Positions 36,494 through 47,922 of a stretch of 64,000 nt of DNA are shown here, piece after piece; position 1 is the stretch's first letter; each line of letters begins with the position of its first letter. The notes beneath the pieces are model-generated. The model did no database searches. It was not told the DNA's origin and saw nothing but the letters and a program-made list of their open reading frames with translations. The translations under genes and the position numbers were made by a program. Origin of the DNA: Microthyrium microscopicum (taxonomy: Eukaryota > Ascomycota > Dothideomycetes > Microthyriales > Microthyriaceae); the NCBI GenBank assembly GCA_010405405.1, contig MU004231.1:62001-126000 (forward strand), in the 5' to 3' direction.

Positions 36494-36919
36494 ATGGAAT
36501 CCAAAACCTACAACGGCTCCTGCCACTGCAAAGCCAACACCTTCAAAGTCACCGTATCCCCACCACTTGAAGACGGACACGAAGTAAATGACTGCAACTG
36601 CTCCATCTGCACCACCAACGGCTACCGACTAGCCATCGTCAGCGACGACAGCGTCACTTGGGAGAAGGGTGGATTGGACACGCTGAAGAAGTATAAGTTT
36701 GGCTCCCGTAATCTGTCCCATTATTTCTGCCCGGAATGTGGTACGAGTCTTGCTGCGGGTGGGAGTTTGGGCGGTGTGAGTAAGATCGGAATTAGCGTAA
36801 GTTCTTGGTTAGAAGACAAGAGTGTAATTTTGGTTACTGATAGATGGCAGATTCGAGCACTGGAGGGCGTGGATGTCTCAAAACTCAAGTTGAAGCCATT
36901 TGACGGCAAGGCCATGTAA
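36494..36919 (+). CDS. GFA/CENP-V domain protein (zinc-binding, DUF636 type)
   Basis: Zinc ligands of the glutathione-dependent formaldehyde-activating (GFA) fold are all present: C10-H-C12, C34-N-C36-SI-C39, and C79-PE-C82 (GSCHC, CNCSIC, YFCPECGTS). The reading frame is open throughout (141 residues), but 36797-36850 is a 54-base GTAAGT..CAG intron in frame. Removing it gives 123 residues and restores the family consensus IGISIRALEGVDVSKLKLK, where the unspliced version inserts 18 foreign residues. I therefore prefer two exons, 36494-36796 and 36851-36919. Members of this family bind zinc; most have no proven substrate, and glutathione-formaldehyde chemistry is established only for a few bacterial enzymes. 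It is convergent with Rot1, 191 bases apart. Confidence 0.85.
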   Translation: MESKTYNGSCHCKANTFKVTVSPPLEDGHEVNDCNCSICTTNGYRLAIVSDDSVTWEKGGLDTLKKYKFGSRNLSHYFCPECGTSLAAGGSLGGVSKIGISVSSWLEDKSVILVTDRWQIRALEGVDVSKLKLKPFDGKAM

Positions 36920-37110
36920 AGACTATATGACTTCATCAGCAAGAAGATATTTTCGAAAGTCAAGTGTATTAAAAGAAAGAAAGGTTCTGCTAGTGCCATG
37001 CTGAAGATGAACTCGTCTACATATCCGTGTTACTATGCTGCGATTAAAGTCCAACCCAATGCAATCAAGTTTATCATCATCCATCATACCCGTCGTCGTT
37101 CTATAATCAG

Positions 37111-38005
37111 TCAAGAGCAAAAGTACAAAACGCTTCCCACCCCCGTCAAGGTAAGGCCCATCCACCACCAAGCATTTGGATTGAGTAGAAGTTGCGCATA
37201 GTCCTGCGAGGCATCGACATCGTCCATGAACTTGGCGACGATTTCGGATCGGCGTTTGGCTATTCGAGTAGCTGTTGGGCCGGAAGTTGCGGTACCGAGT
37301 ATGATGGGATGGATAGTCGTTGTTGGTGACATGGTTGGTGTTTGGCTAACGAGATACATAGCTGGCAGTGGCGAGCCATCGAATCGATAAAGGTTTAGGC
37401 GCATAATCTTGTGATACGGGTCGATGAACACTTCATACCACTGAGGTGAAGTTAGCTCTAGTCGTTGGCAATGAGAGGTGAGTTTTCTTCACCTTCATAG
37501 TTTCCGTCTCATTGTAACGAAGATATACTGCATTGCCAAAGTGACACGGGTCTGACATGAGCTGCCGGCCGTCTATGGCAATCGGTTCGAGCATGAGGCT
37601 GCCATTCGAAAGTTTCTGATATGAGCCGTGCTGCCATTGTAGCATAGCACTTGGGCAAGATGGATCTTGGGCTATGAAAATGTAAGTGTCTGGAGAAAAT
37701 CTGGGGCGAAATACGTACGATTTGCGATGGCGCGATACCATGCCGACTCGTAAAAGCCATCGTCAGTGAAGGAATATGATATGCCAGTGTGAGTAGGTTC
37801 GATTAGTAAGTCCCGGCTTGAGTCATAGAAGGCCTGCGATACTGTTAGACTGGACATGAAATAAACGAGAGATTCAATGGTCGCATACCGGTCCAGTCAG
37901 TGTGCTGTTTGACTTCGTCGTCCACGTTCCCGTGAGCCTGGTATCGGCTGATTGAGTGAAAGCGGAGTGAAGGAGTAACAGGAGACTTAGAGCGAAAGGA
38001 AGCAT
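37111..38005 (-). CDS. rot1: Rot1, ER membrane chaperone for cell-wall and glycoprotein biogenesis
   Basis: Four exons (38005-37889, 37833-37719, 37671-37493, 37440-37111) encode 246 residues. After a signal peptide ([16 protein letters not shown]) comes the diagnostic series [58 protein letters not shown] and [21 protein letters not shown] Trp-rich hydrophobic segment ([19 protein letters not shown]) sits at the very C-terminus and should anchor the protein in the ER membrane. In yeast Rot1 is essential, was isolated as a suppressor of tor2 lethality, and assists folding and O-mannosylation of wall-related proteins. Introns are 52-55 bases. It shares a 0.4 kb divergent promoter region with the cyclo-ligase gene. 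Confidence 0.95.
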
Positions 38006-38417
38006 AATGACCGCGCGTTATTGCGTCTAGAATGGTAGAATGATTGGAGGTGATAAGTTTGTAGAGGCCATGCTGGGTGGTTGTATCTGACGAGCGGTTG
38101 ATAATGGCAAACAGCGTGGGGCTCCTTCCGTTGTTGAATTTGTAATTGGAAGGAGAGATTCAGTATCAAGGAGGCACGGTTCGAATCAAAGTCCAGACTC
38201 ATCTTGGACGTAAAATGGGAATTGTCAAGTCGCGGGGAGTTAACATTCCGCACCTTGACCAAAACGGCAATGGCGGGTCAACTTTTTTCTTCGACTCCCA
38301 ACGTTCCAACGTCAACCCACACCCACAACATCCCATCCCATCCATATTTCGTTTTGCGGCTTCCTGGCTGCGAAGTGCTAACTCAAGCCTTCCAAATCCC
38401 CACAATCTGGCGTGTTC
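38006..38417. promoter_or_regulatory. divergent promoter region between Rot1 and cyclo-ligase genes
   Basis: 412 bases separate the two start codons, so both promoters must lie here. No clear TATA element or dyad was seen. Confidence 0.5.
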
Positions 38418-39281
38418 ATGTCCGGAATCGGGGGTGAAGACATGGCGATAGTGCAAGCAAAGAAGGAGTTGCGAAGGCGCATCAAGCAACTATTGAGTGG
38501 AGTTACACAAGAAAGCATAGCCAGGCAAAGTAGGCAACCTCAATATATCTCATTCTTTATTTTATCTGAACTCGAGTAGCGGATTTATGCATGAAATCAT
38601 TGCTCAGTCTCCCAGAGTATAAAAAGGCACGAGCTATCAGCGTATTTTTGTCAATGCCATCTGGCGAAATATCTACCACCAACATCGTCAAAAACGCATT
38701 TCAGCATAATAAGAAAATATTTATACCTTACACATACAAGCTGAAGAAGGCATTGGATCTCTGGCCTCCGCAAGTTATGGATATGGTACAGCTGGAATCG
38801 GTAAGCGACTTTGAAAATCTGGGCAGCGACAAATGGGGAATACCCATCCCAAGCGCAGAATCAGTAGATCGAAGGAGGAACTGTTTTGGAGGCCTCGGAA
38901 AATCCGAAGGTGATCAAGAACTTGGACCAACAGATGAAGACCTCGACATTGTCATTATGCCTGGTATGGCCTTTGATCGAAGGTTGGAACGTGTAGGTCA
39001 CGGCAAAGGATACTATGACTTCTTCTTACAGCGATATCTATATCACACGCAAAAAGCTGGAACGAAAATGCCATTCCTTGGTACGTTATGCATTTGATTT
39101 GATTTCATTACTCTTCAACAGTCACCTGCTAACAGATACTGTTATAGTTGGTCTTGGGCTGGAGGAGCAACTTCTTCCAGCAGAAGAACAGGTCCCGGCC
39201 GATGCAACAGACTACAAGCTCGATGCTTTGATCCTTGGTAGTGGAGAAGTTCTCCGTGCAGATACCACACGTCCGAAATAA
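38418..39281 (+). CDS. fau1: 5-formyltetrahydrofolate cyclo-ligase (MTHFS/Fau1)
   Basis: Three exons end at 38529, run 38580-39080, and run 39148-39281. The first starts at 38442 (240 residues) or at the in-frame Met at 38418 (8 residues longer, MSGIGGED). The start choice is open. The N-terminus has the basic helix KKELRRRIKQLL, then ARAISVFLSMPSGEISTTNI (substrate and nucleotide region). The signature GHGKGYYDFFL lies at about residues 169-179 (numbered from 38442), preceded by DLDIVIMPGMAFDRR. These are the ATP and folate-binding motifs of the family. The enzyme converts 5-formyl-THF to 5,10-methenyl-THF with ATP, returning the storage folate to one-carbon metabolism, usually in the cytosol or mitochondrion. 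It is convergent with the SmE gene, about 90 bases away. Confidence 0.93.
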
Positions 39282-39370
39282 TTTCCCATATACATACTGC
39301 GCATTGTTTATTATACCGGCCGGCTGATGTGGTACTTCGGGGTGCCATCGCTGATGTATCAGTGGAAGTC

Positions 39371-39768
39371 TCATTGCGGCGTGAGCATTTGTATGAGGGA
39401 CACATTGTCACCCTTTAGAAGGATGCGACCTGTTGCCCCGTTAGATCATTGTTCTTGTGCATAGACGAATATGTATACCTAGAGGTTTTTTCGTCTCCGG
39501 CGCTGCTTTTGTGGCCAATATGACTTCCACTGCATCGTCTACAACCAGGTTCATGAACTCGTCAAACCCCTATCAAAAATGTTAGCATTCAGCAACCTAA
39601 CAATGAAGAGGTTGGGAAGCATACTCTGATCTTGCCTTCAATGCGCATGTTGAGCTGTTCGTACAACCATATTGAGCAAGGAATTTGTTGTTGTAGGATT
39701 CGGAAGATGAAGTTGATAGGAGGGAGCAGGACTTTTCCTCGTTGACCGCCGCCGTGTCTATGTGCCAT
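39371..39768 (-). CDS. sme1: small nuclear ribonucleoprotein SmE
   Basis: Three short exons (39768-39625, 39569-39479, 39429-39371) join to a 97-residue protein that no single open frame shows. Sm motif 1 spans [31 protein letters not shown], and Sm motif 2 is GRILLKGDNVSLIQ. Both are close to human SmE ([20 protein letters not shown]..., GRIMLKGDNITLLQ). The N-terminus MAHRHGGGQRGKVLLPPINF also matches. SmE is part of the heptameric Sm ring on spliceosomal U1, U2, U4 and U5 snRNAs. The last exon encodes only 19 residues plus part of a Gly codon. A spliceosomal gene itself carrying two introns in under 400 bases is typical of this genome's compact style. Confidence 0.95.
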
Positions 39769-40377
39769 GCTGAGATGTGGGAGGTCTTGTGGATGTTGGT
39801 GTTTGACAAACTGATCACGGAAGTTGAGAGCCTCTGATCAAGACTGCGCCTAGTGATTTGGTAGGCCAGGTAGCAGAACAATGCGGTGAATTGGATGAGG
39901 TTACTGGGTATTTGCGACGGGATTTGTACAGGAGGGATATTTTGGAGATAGTGTTGGTGGTTGTGTCTTTTGGAGAATTGAAGTTTCTGGGTTGAGATGC
40001 ACGGGCCTTGCTGCAGCAACCTAGCACGAGGCAAGACAGCAAGAGCAACCGGCAACCCAGGCGCAAGCTCGTTGGTGGGAAAGGAAGGCGCGGGCCAAAC
40101 CGACGTCAATCTGTAGTCGACCTTGAAAACATCCTTTCGCTCACTCTCTTCCTTTTCCACCACCAAACTCTTTCAAACTCTCCACCTGGTTTACGACTTC
40201 TATATCGCTTTCGCCCTCTTACTGCATGCCCGGCTGTTCTTCTTCATAGACAACAGATCACCAGATCCCGTCTCCATACTCACCCCACTTTGCGCTGAAT
40301 TGGTTAAGGCCTCCTGCTTGTTTTCTGGGCTTTGCCCGATATTGGCCTTCCAAGCTCATCCGTATACTGCTGGCAAT
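39769..40377. promoter_or_regulatory. divergent promoter region between SmE and Mtr10 genes
   Basis: 609 bases separate the two start codons. Open frames cross this interval on both strands but lack features. Both promoters and 5' leaders should lie here. Confidence 0.45.
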
Positions 40378-43300
40378 ATGGCCTCCAACGGTGCTGCCGA
40401 CCAGGCCATTGCGCCAGTAGTAACTGCGTATGAGCTCACTCTGCAGCCAAATGTCACCCCAGAACAGAAGAATGGCGCGCTTCAATATTTGGAGCAGTTC
40501 CAGAAATCGGTTGGTTTGCTCAACAATAGCCCACAACTCACACTAATGTTATTGCTATAGGATGCAGCATGGAACATAATATTCGAGATGCTCAAACATG
40601 ATGCTATCTCAGGACCAATTCAAATGTTCGCGGCCACATCGCTAAAGGGCAAGGTATGTACACTGTTATATTTTCCTCACATCGTGATATGTTATGCTAA
40701 CCTGGGAAGATGATACACGATCTCGATCAGCTACCTCGCAACGCCCTCCCTGCTCTACGAGACTCCTTATTCGAACTTCTACTCAAATATCGAGATGGCC
40801 CTCGGCCAGTGCGAACTCAACTTACAGTCAGCCTTGCCCATCTAGCCATACAAATGACAGAGTGGAAGGATGTGCTACCCGTAGTCATCGCAAAGTTCTC
40901 TGGGAAAGGCGACGGCGCGACTACCGTCTTCCTGGAATTTCTCAAAGTCCTCGCCGAGGAGCTTACAGAAGGACGAAAAATCCACCTCAGTGTACGTTCG
41001 ACCTCGGCTCCGATATTCCCATTGGCCTCCAAACATCAGCTATATACTTTGATCAAAATCTAATACTGCTCGCTCCCTTAGGAAGATGAATTAATTGAGA
41101 GATCGTCAGAATTGCTGACTGGCAACGCTGAACAAATTCTCCAAATCCTCAATGGCTACGCATCGTCGTCATGTAAGTTTTGAGCAGTCGCTACTGTGGC
41201 CATGCTAATAAATCAATAGCTTCTGCTGCCAAAGATTCCTCCTTCATATCATGTATTCAGTCCTGGACTCGAGAAATTCCCTTGGACCGAATCATTGCCT
41301 CGCCGGTCATGAAAACCATAATAACCGCCTTGGACTCACCTGAAGCATTTGATCCTGCCGTGGATTGCTTGATTGCAATTATACGAGAGACTAGAGATGT
41401 CGATGATACATTGGAAAACATCAAGGCGTTATCCCCTATAGTCATGAGTTTGCGCCCCAAATTGTCTCAGGCCGCGGCAGAAGAAGACATGGATACTTTC
41501 AAAGGAATGGCCCGCCTCTTTGCAGAAACTGGTGAAAACTGGGTTGTTTTGATTGCCCGCGAGCCGGCAGCTTTCCAGCCTCTGGTCGAGAGTATTCTGG
41601 AAGTATCGACGAGAGACTGGGAGAAGGAGGCGATAGGCTACACATTCCGATTCTGGGAAGATCTCAAGTTGTGGCTGGTTATGGATAAATACGTTCATGC
41701 CCGGCAGCTTTACGAGCCAATTCTATCGCAATTGATTGATAATATGATCAAGCACCTACAATATCCCACTCCGGAGGATGTCAATGAACTGGATCTCTTT
41801 GAAGGCGATCGAGAAGCAGAGGAACGGTTTCGCAATTACCGACATGACATGGGCCATGTGCTCAAGGACTCTTGCGATGTGCTTGGACCTGAAAAATGCC
41901 TTGCAAAATCTTACGAACTTATCAAGAACTGGGTTGGAAAATACGGCTCGCAAGTGTCTGGAGATTTTATTCCACATTGGCAAGAGCTTGAAGCGCCAAT
42001 ATTTGCAATGCGGGCTCTTGGCCAGGTTATCCCTCCAACTGAGAACGTAATGCTACCACAGCTCATCCCGATCTTGGTCGGCATACCAAACCAAGAGAAA
42101 ATCCGATATCAGGCCGTCATGACCTTGGGACGATATACCGAATGGACAGCACAACATCCAGAAACTCTCGAAGACCAGCTCAAGTTTATCATGGATGCCT
42201 TCGCCCATCCATCAAAAGAAGTCGTTCGCGGTGCCACTCACTCGTTTCAATACTTTTGCGCAGATTGTGCCGATTTATTGAAACCTCATTTCCTTCAGAT
42301 CAAGCAGTTTTACATCGGTGTCATTGACTCGCTCGGAGACAATGCTCAACAAGATGTGACGGAAGGTATGGCATCAATTCTTGCAAAGCAGCCTTTGGAA
42401 TCGCTTTACGACAATATGAAAATGTGCTGTGATCCTATTGTCCAAAAGATAATTCAAATGGCACGAGCTGCTACGGACGACAAATCGAAGATAGATATTG
42501 CAGGTATGGTTATTATTTCATTCGAGTGATCATTACTAACATACGAGTAGACAAACTGCAGCTGTTGACTATCTTCATACAAAAAGTCAGCCCGTATATC
42601 CCTGCCAATCAACCACATCCCGCAGTGAAGTACTGCGAGGAATTGGTTCCAGTGCTTTCAGCATTAGTTGAAGGCTTCATTGACTCTAGCCCAATTCTAG
42701 AACGGGTCTGTCGGTGCTGGCGGTACATGATTCTATCTTATCGCATGTCTTCAGCTCCTCTACTAGCGGTTCTCCCACAAAAGCTCGTCGCAGGATTCAA
42801 AGCCACTCGTCAAGGGTGCTTCTTGTGGGCATCGGATTCCATCGTTCGCGAGTTTTCTGAGCACGCCGAGGATGCTGATCCATCAATTCTTTCAGCAATT
42901 GTTCCTTTCTACGAGAGTCTGGCGGAAATATTCTTGACCGCGATGACCGAGGTGACTGGAGAGAATTTGCCAGACTTGATTGAAGATTTTTTCAGGCTAA
43001 CCATGGATGTTGTTCTTCATCATCCGCGATCAGCCTTCAAATCAACGATATTTGATCCTGTTCTGCTGGCCGCGATTCATGCGCTCAATCTGCTCAAAAT
43101 CGAGGTCCTTATGGCAGATTTACATTTTCTACGGGACTTTATCAGCTATGGTACGGATAACCCTCCCTTCTCAACATACGGCGACTCTGGGACACCGCCA
43201 AATAGCCCGGAGACACAGGCTACAGTGAAAGCTTTGTTGAGCAAACATGGCAAGCAATTGACTGAGAGAGTATTAGCTGGCATGCTATACACATTCCCAG

Positions 43301-43643
43301 GAGACTGCATCCCTGACGCTTCTGGTGTTTTCCTTGATATGATGAGAGTGCTACCTCAAGAAACTGGCGCGTGGTTTAGTGGTACTTTGGATCAGATGCC
43401 TGCTGGTGCCATAAGACAACAAGAGCGCGACAGACTCTCCCACGGAATTCAAGAGTAAGTTTATCAATCAGCAAAAAGAACTTACAATACTAACAACTTC
43501 CTAGAAAATTGGATACGAATGATCATGTCAAGATCCGCATTTTGCTTCAAGACTTTACGACGTCGTATCGCAGACGAAACGTGGCTCCGCGGGAAGGTCT
43601 AGGTATACTGGAGCCATCAAGATTTGTGTATAAAGGAGCTTAG
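40378..43643 (+). CDS. mtr10: importin-beta family nuclear import receptor Mtr10 (transportin-SR/Kap111)
   Basis: Seven exons (40378-40509, 40561-40653, 40710-40991, 41082-41172, 41220-42503, 42551-43454, 43505-43643) add up to 974 residues in one frame. The start MASNGAADQAIAPVVTAYEL is followed by the exportin-1/importin N-terminal region (QYLEQFQKS-DAAWNIIFEML), then HEAT repeats to the end (e.g. AGMLYTFPGDCIPDASGVFL). The length and the block RTQLTVSLAHLAIQMTEWKD match fungal Mtr10, which imports SR-like mRNA-binding proteins such as Npl3 and affects tRNA traffic. The longer open frame upstream of 40378 is 5' leader; this Met begins the conserved part. It is convergent with the Rrn11-like gene. 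Confidence 0.93.
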
Positions 43644-43907
43644 TGGCAACCAAAAGTAGTAGAAGCATGATTGATAACGAAAAGGTTAATAGCGCTTATG
43701 TTGCATCTGTAGACTGGCAAAGCCTGGGTTTGGCTGATGAGAAGCGATTTGTTGTTTGTGCCACTTACTCTCTTGACTCTGTTGTATGTGTCTAGTCGAT
43801 ATCACGGCGAGGAGGAAGTAAGCTTCTTGCCTACCTATCTGTATACCTCCTCACCTTGATTCTATATAGAATCAAATCAAAGCACTTAGTCTTTCCATGT
43901 GCTATTC

Positions 43908-45245
43908 TTATCCTTGCGCAGCTCTCTCTGCTCGCGCTAGCATTTCTTTGGCTGTCTTGAGTGCTTGGTGTCTTTCATTGCTTCGGCCTGGTGTTGCGTT
44001 GGAATCGATTCCGTCTTCGAGTGAAAGACCTCCCATACTAAAGAGATCATCGTCTATCTTGTCGACTGGCGCATCCACTAGATCCGCTATCCATTGCGCT
44101 ACCATACTTCGTAAGCGCAGCATTTCAACGCTGTTATCATATGGCGCATTGTCTAGTTCCGTATCGAAGCGCTCAGCCAATTCACGTGCTGAAGCAAGTT
44201 CGCGCTCCCGGATGGCCTCTGCTCCATCGATTTCCTCCGCGTCGCGATCTATTGAGCCTCGCCGGTTTGATACGAATAAACTGCTAGACCGTAATGAGGC
44301 TGGGGACGCTGCCCGGCTGCGTGTTTCGATGGCTGCTTTGCGAGCGAGTTTTGCTGTCGCAAGTCGTGAGCGTTGGGTGATCTGATATATCCACACGCTA
44401 AAGAACGCAGGATAGAAATTCGGGATCATGGGAACCAGGTTCAGTGGTGTATTTCGCTTTGGCGGATGTCGACGAATCTGGCCTTCGTAGAACTGTTTCG
44501 CAGCTTCAAGATTGGCCTCTGGAATGACATCTCCCCCATCCACATCCTCAGTCTCCTTTTCAGCAGCCTCATCATCACCATCATCACGCATCTCGACATC
44601 TCCATCGCCTACCACCGTCTCCTCATCACCACCTGAACGACCAGATGTTTTCTGCCTCGTCTTCCCCCTTCTCAGCAAAACCTCCGCCCCAATACCCCAC
44701 CTCCCAAACGCTCGTAAGTCCACACCATCCGGACTAGCCCTTAATAACAATGCCCACGCACGGCCTGCACGCTCATAGTCTCCTCGCAACAACGCGCTGT
44801 GCAGTACCGTCGTCATGACAGCTAAGTGCTGTGCTTTCGCATGTCCGCCTGTCCCAGTCCATATGTTATGTAGCGGAGGTTGCAATGCGAGTGTTGCAGT
44901 TTTTGCTTGAGCGAGGATATTTGGGCCATCAGGGTTTTGGTGTGGCGGGGCATCAGGGAAGGGGGAGGGAGGGATGGGGTCGTTGGGTTGGTGGCCGGCG
45001 AGGGCGAATTGGGAGAGTTGGGCGCGGGTTAGATGGGTGAGGATTGGGGTGGGATTACGGGTTGGTGATTGAGGCGGTGATTGTGGTAGTTGTTGTCCTT
45101 GCGGTGGACTGGAGGAAGGGGAATTGTTTTCGGGGGAAGTTATGGTGCTGCTGCGTTTGCGTTTGCGCTTTGCTGTGGCTTCTGATTCGGCTTGTGTTGG
45201 TGGTGGCGGTTGGCGGCGGGTTTGGAAGATTGTGGTGTTGACCAT
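43908..45245 (-). CDS. rrn11: RNA polymerase I-specific initiation factor Rrn11-like
   Basis: Intronless, 445 residues. The N-terminal ~110 residues are low complexity with a basic nuclear signal (AKRKRKR, 25-31) and Ser/Pro/Gln runs. The conserved core (about 138-195) contains AVMTTVLHSALLRGDYERAG, RAWALLLRASPDGVDLRAF and GRWGIGAEVLLRRG, the TPR-like part of the fungal Rrn11/core-factor family. An acidic insertion (about 205-240) interrupts it, then FYEGQIRRHPPKRNTPLNL and the FYPAFFSVWIYQI region follow. Rrn11 with Rrn6 and Rrn7 recruits Pol I to the rDNA promoter. It is convergent with Mtr10 (264 bases) and divergent from the RING gene. The family call rests on the core motifs and is good but not certain. 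Confidence 0.8.
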   Translation of the reverse strand: MVNTTIFQTRRQPPPPTQAESEATAKRKRKRSSTITSPENNSPSSSPPQGQQLPQSPPQSPTRNPTPILTHLTRAQLSQFALAGHQPNDPIPPSPFPDAPPHQNPDGPNILAQAKTATLALQPPLHNIWTGTGGHAKAQHLAVMTTVLHSALLRGDYERAGRAWALLLRASPDGVDLRAFGRWGIGAEVLLRRGKTRQKTSGRSGGDEETVVGDGDVEMRDDGDDEAAEKETEDVDGGDVIPEANLEAAKQFYEGQIRRHPPKRNTPLNLVPMIPNFYPAFFSVWIYQITQRSRLATAKLARKAAIETRSRAASPASLRSSSLFVSNRRGSIDRDAEEIDGAEAIRERELASARELAERFDTELDNAPYDNSVEMLRLRSMVAQWIADLVDAPVDKIDDDLFSMGGLSLEDGIDSNATPGRSNERHQALKTAKEMLARAERAAQG

Positions 45246-45816
45246 GGTTGTTTTCGACTTGGGGAGATGATTGTTCAGGGTTTTGAATTCAGTAATTGTT
45301 CATGTGCTTGTGATCATTGTAATGAGAGTTGGAATTGCTAGACTAAGAAAGTGTAATAGTCTGACTGGGAAAATTGTATATGTATATATATCTCATTTCA
45401 TATCTGACATGAAGGTCTTGGTGTTGAGAGCATTTGGGTACTTTATATTGACTGGGAAGCGCCTGCCGCTTTGGTAGCACTGAGCTAGTCCTGTTTAGTG
45501 CTAGTCTACGGGAACTTGGCAAGAGCGAGGCAGACCGATGACCGTGCCAAGCAGCCCGCGCCTGCCAGACGTCTTCCTGACCAATTACATACATGCCTCA
45601 CTTCCATCACATTCGGGGAGTCAACCTACCTCCACATCAAGCCTACCGAACCTACCTCACCTACTGCTCCCATCACCGCATCTCCTCCCTATCATACACC
45701 TCCAACTCTGCCTCAAACAGTTCCGCCATACCTCAGACACGCTCTCTATATCCTCCGCTGTTTCCGGCCTCAAAATTTCACCCTCAGCTGCCGATAGGCC
45801 TCGCGTACGCGCCACC
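45246..45816. promoter_or_regulatory. divergent promoter region between Rrn11-like and RING genes
   Basis: 571 bases between start codons. An open frame extends upstream of 45817 on the plus strand (to 45538), but its codons are Ser/Pro/His-rich C/T leader sequence, so I treat it as 5' UTR. Confidence 0.45.
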
Positions 45817-47922
45817 ATGGGCCAAGCCCTCTCCTCTAGGCAAGAGACCGCTTCGACGAACGACAATGTAGTCGAGCAGGGAACCGTTCGACAAGACTTA
45901 CATGGCTTTCCGAGTGCTTTCACTGAGGCTCGGACGGAGGAGACCTCGACTCGACCAACGCAATGGCGCCGCCGAAGCTCCCGCATGATTAATCGCCTCA
46001 ATGGTTCGCGGTCCTCAATGATGATGCCACCACCCGAACCTCCGTCCGCCACGTCACCCGCCAACAACAACCGTAGATCTCGACTTCTGCGCCGCGCACA
46101 CTCTTCTATATCAGGCGGAATACCGGGTGTGTTTCGACGTAGAGCTGGAGATCGAGCCCGAGACTCTTCCTCCTCCCTGCTCTTATCCACCCCACCAGCA
46201 GGAGCTATTCGACCTTCATTACGGCATACGATAAGTGCACCTGTCGATTTTGATGTTCCTCCTTCTCCAAACTCTGTTCTCCCCATGGACATTGACGAGC
46301 CGGAGATTGAAAATGAGCTTCCGTCCTTGACTCGTAGGCGGTCAACAGCACGGCCCACGTCACTCTTGGCCGATAGACTGGCGGCTTTTAGGCCAGAACG
46401 ACTTACAAGAACAATGTCCAACTCGATACGGCGGCGTAGAGAAGGCTTATCTCGGGGAGACGAACAAATACCAGTTTTGTCACAATTACTTTCCGCGGCT
46501 GCCGCGGCTACCGCAGCCTCACTCATGGGAGACGATCCAAATGCTGTCCGCAATGCCCGGGGAATTGGGGGAGATGAAAGTACCCTGGAAAGCTTTTTAG
46601 AATCGCTACAAAATGGCAGAATGGCTAGTGCACTCAACAGAACGGCCGGAAATGGCGACGGGGATGATAATGGCAACGCTGCTGGTGGTGTAAACTTTGT
46701 TCGACTGTTTCGCTTCGGTTCTGCCAATAGCCGGCGTCCCGAATCAAGCACATCCCATCGACCCGAAAGTCGTCAAACTAGTGACGAAACCGAGGACGGA
46801 ACCAGTTCAGAGGGTCGAATGGTCCCCATTATAATTGTTGGGATAAGATCCATCAATCCAAATGCTAGCGGCCAAGATGATCAAGGGGTGCCATCATTTA
46901 TTGACGCTCTCACCGGTTTCCCTGACCAAGTGCCCCCTGATCCGAATGCTGAAAGGCTTCCAACCAATGGTTCTAGGTTCAGTCACCGACGGCGAGCATC
47001 ATTAGGTGGACTTGGGTATGACAGTCAGCGACACCAACGAATGTCAGACATTCCAAGACCTTTCTCGTCCACATCGGAAGCCTCGTCGGGACCTCGTCCA
47101 CCTCCTTCGACTCCCGCGAGTTCCGGTTTATCAGCATTTTCTTCTGGAACAACGACGCCGACACAAACTCTATCCTCAGCTTTAGGTACTGGATCAGCAG
47201 TTCCGTCGAGGAGAGGAAGTATTGGCAGGGCGTCACCACTTTTGGAGTCTACAGAAGAAGATCCACCAAATTCGCGAAGAAATCCTCGCACACGAAGACT
47301 TAGCGAGTCTGACTTTACGCGTTGGGGGTCCGGCTCCTCTCGTCGAAATGGAGTTGTTGAGCCTGATGACCCTGATCGTGAACGTTCGCGCAGCTGGATA
47401 ATATATGTTCTTGGTGGTAGCTATCCAGAGAATCATCCTTTGCTTAACACGCCAAGCTTGTTCACTGATCAGCCCACGTACGAGGATATGCTTCTTCTCT
47501 CATCACTGATAGGACCGGCAAAGCCACCTGTTGCTAGTGAGGATGATGTTGCATCGGCGCCAGGCTTGTATACCATTAAGAATGGCGAATACCCTGGCTC
47601 ATTGATTGGAGTCGCTGTCGCTACGGATGATATCGTTGCTATCAGCACAGACGAGCGTTGTCTGGTCTGTCTTTGCGATTTTGAGGCTGATGAGGAGATG
47701 CGAAAGCTAATCAGCTGTGGACATATGTTCCACAAAGACTGCATTGATCAGGTTTGTTTGTAAAGACTCGGAATCACGACTAGACTAACCTTTTGATAGT
47801 GGCTTACAACTGGTCGTAATTCATGCCCACTCTGTCGACGAGAAGGTGTTCAAAAGTCCTCCGAGTCGGGAACCCCAAGTCCAAACTCAGAGGCACCGCC
47901 AGCTGTACCCCAGGCTGCCTAG
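45817..47922 (+). CDS. RING-H2 E3 ubiquitin ligase candidate with myristoylation-type N-terminus
   Basis: Two exons (45817-47751, 47800-47922, 48-base intron) give 685 residues. The start is in a near-ideal context (GCCACCATGG), and MGQALSS fits the N-myristoylation consensus (Gly2, Ser6), suggesting membrane attachment. The long middle is Ser/Arg/Pro-rich and probably disordered. The conserved C-terminal part contains SWIIYVLGGSYPENHPLL and then the RING-H2 domain, about residues 615-657: CLVCLCDF, CGHMFHKDC, SCPLC (C3H2C3). The intron lies inside the RING, between the His and last Cys pairs. A tail of 28 residues follows. Fungal proteins of this build are uncharacterised E3 candidates. Substrate unknown. 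Confidence 0.88.

Noticed and set aside
38146-38230. tRNA-like GGTTCGAATC motif near 38170
   Set aside because: There is no paired acceptor, D or anticodon stem around it.
40123-40377. N-terminal extension of Mtr10
   Set aside because: The open frame continues upstream, but the residues are leader-like (Phe/His/Ser, C/T-rich DNA) and the conserved protein starts at 40378.
45657-46751. 364-codon minus-strand frame
   Set aside because: Lies opposite the disordered Ser/Arg-rich part of the RING gene. It has no domain, and the plus strand has the RING and start context.
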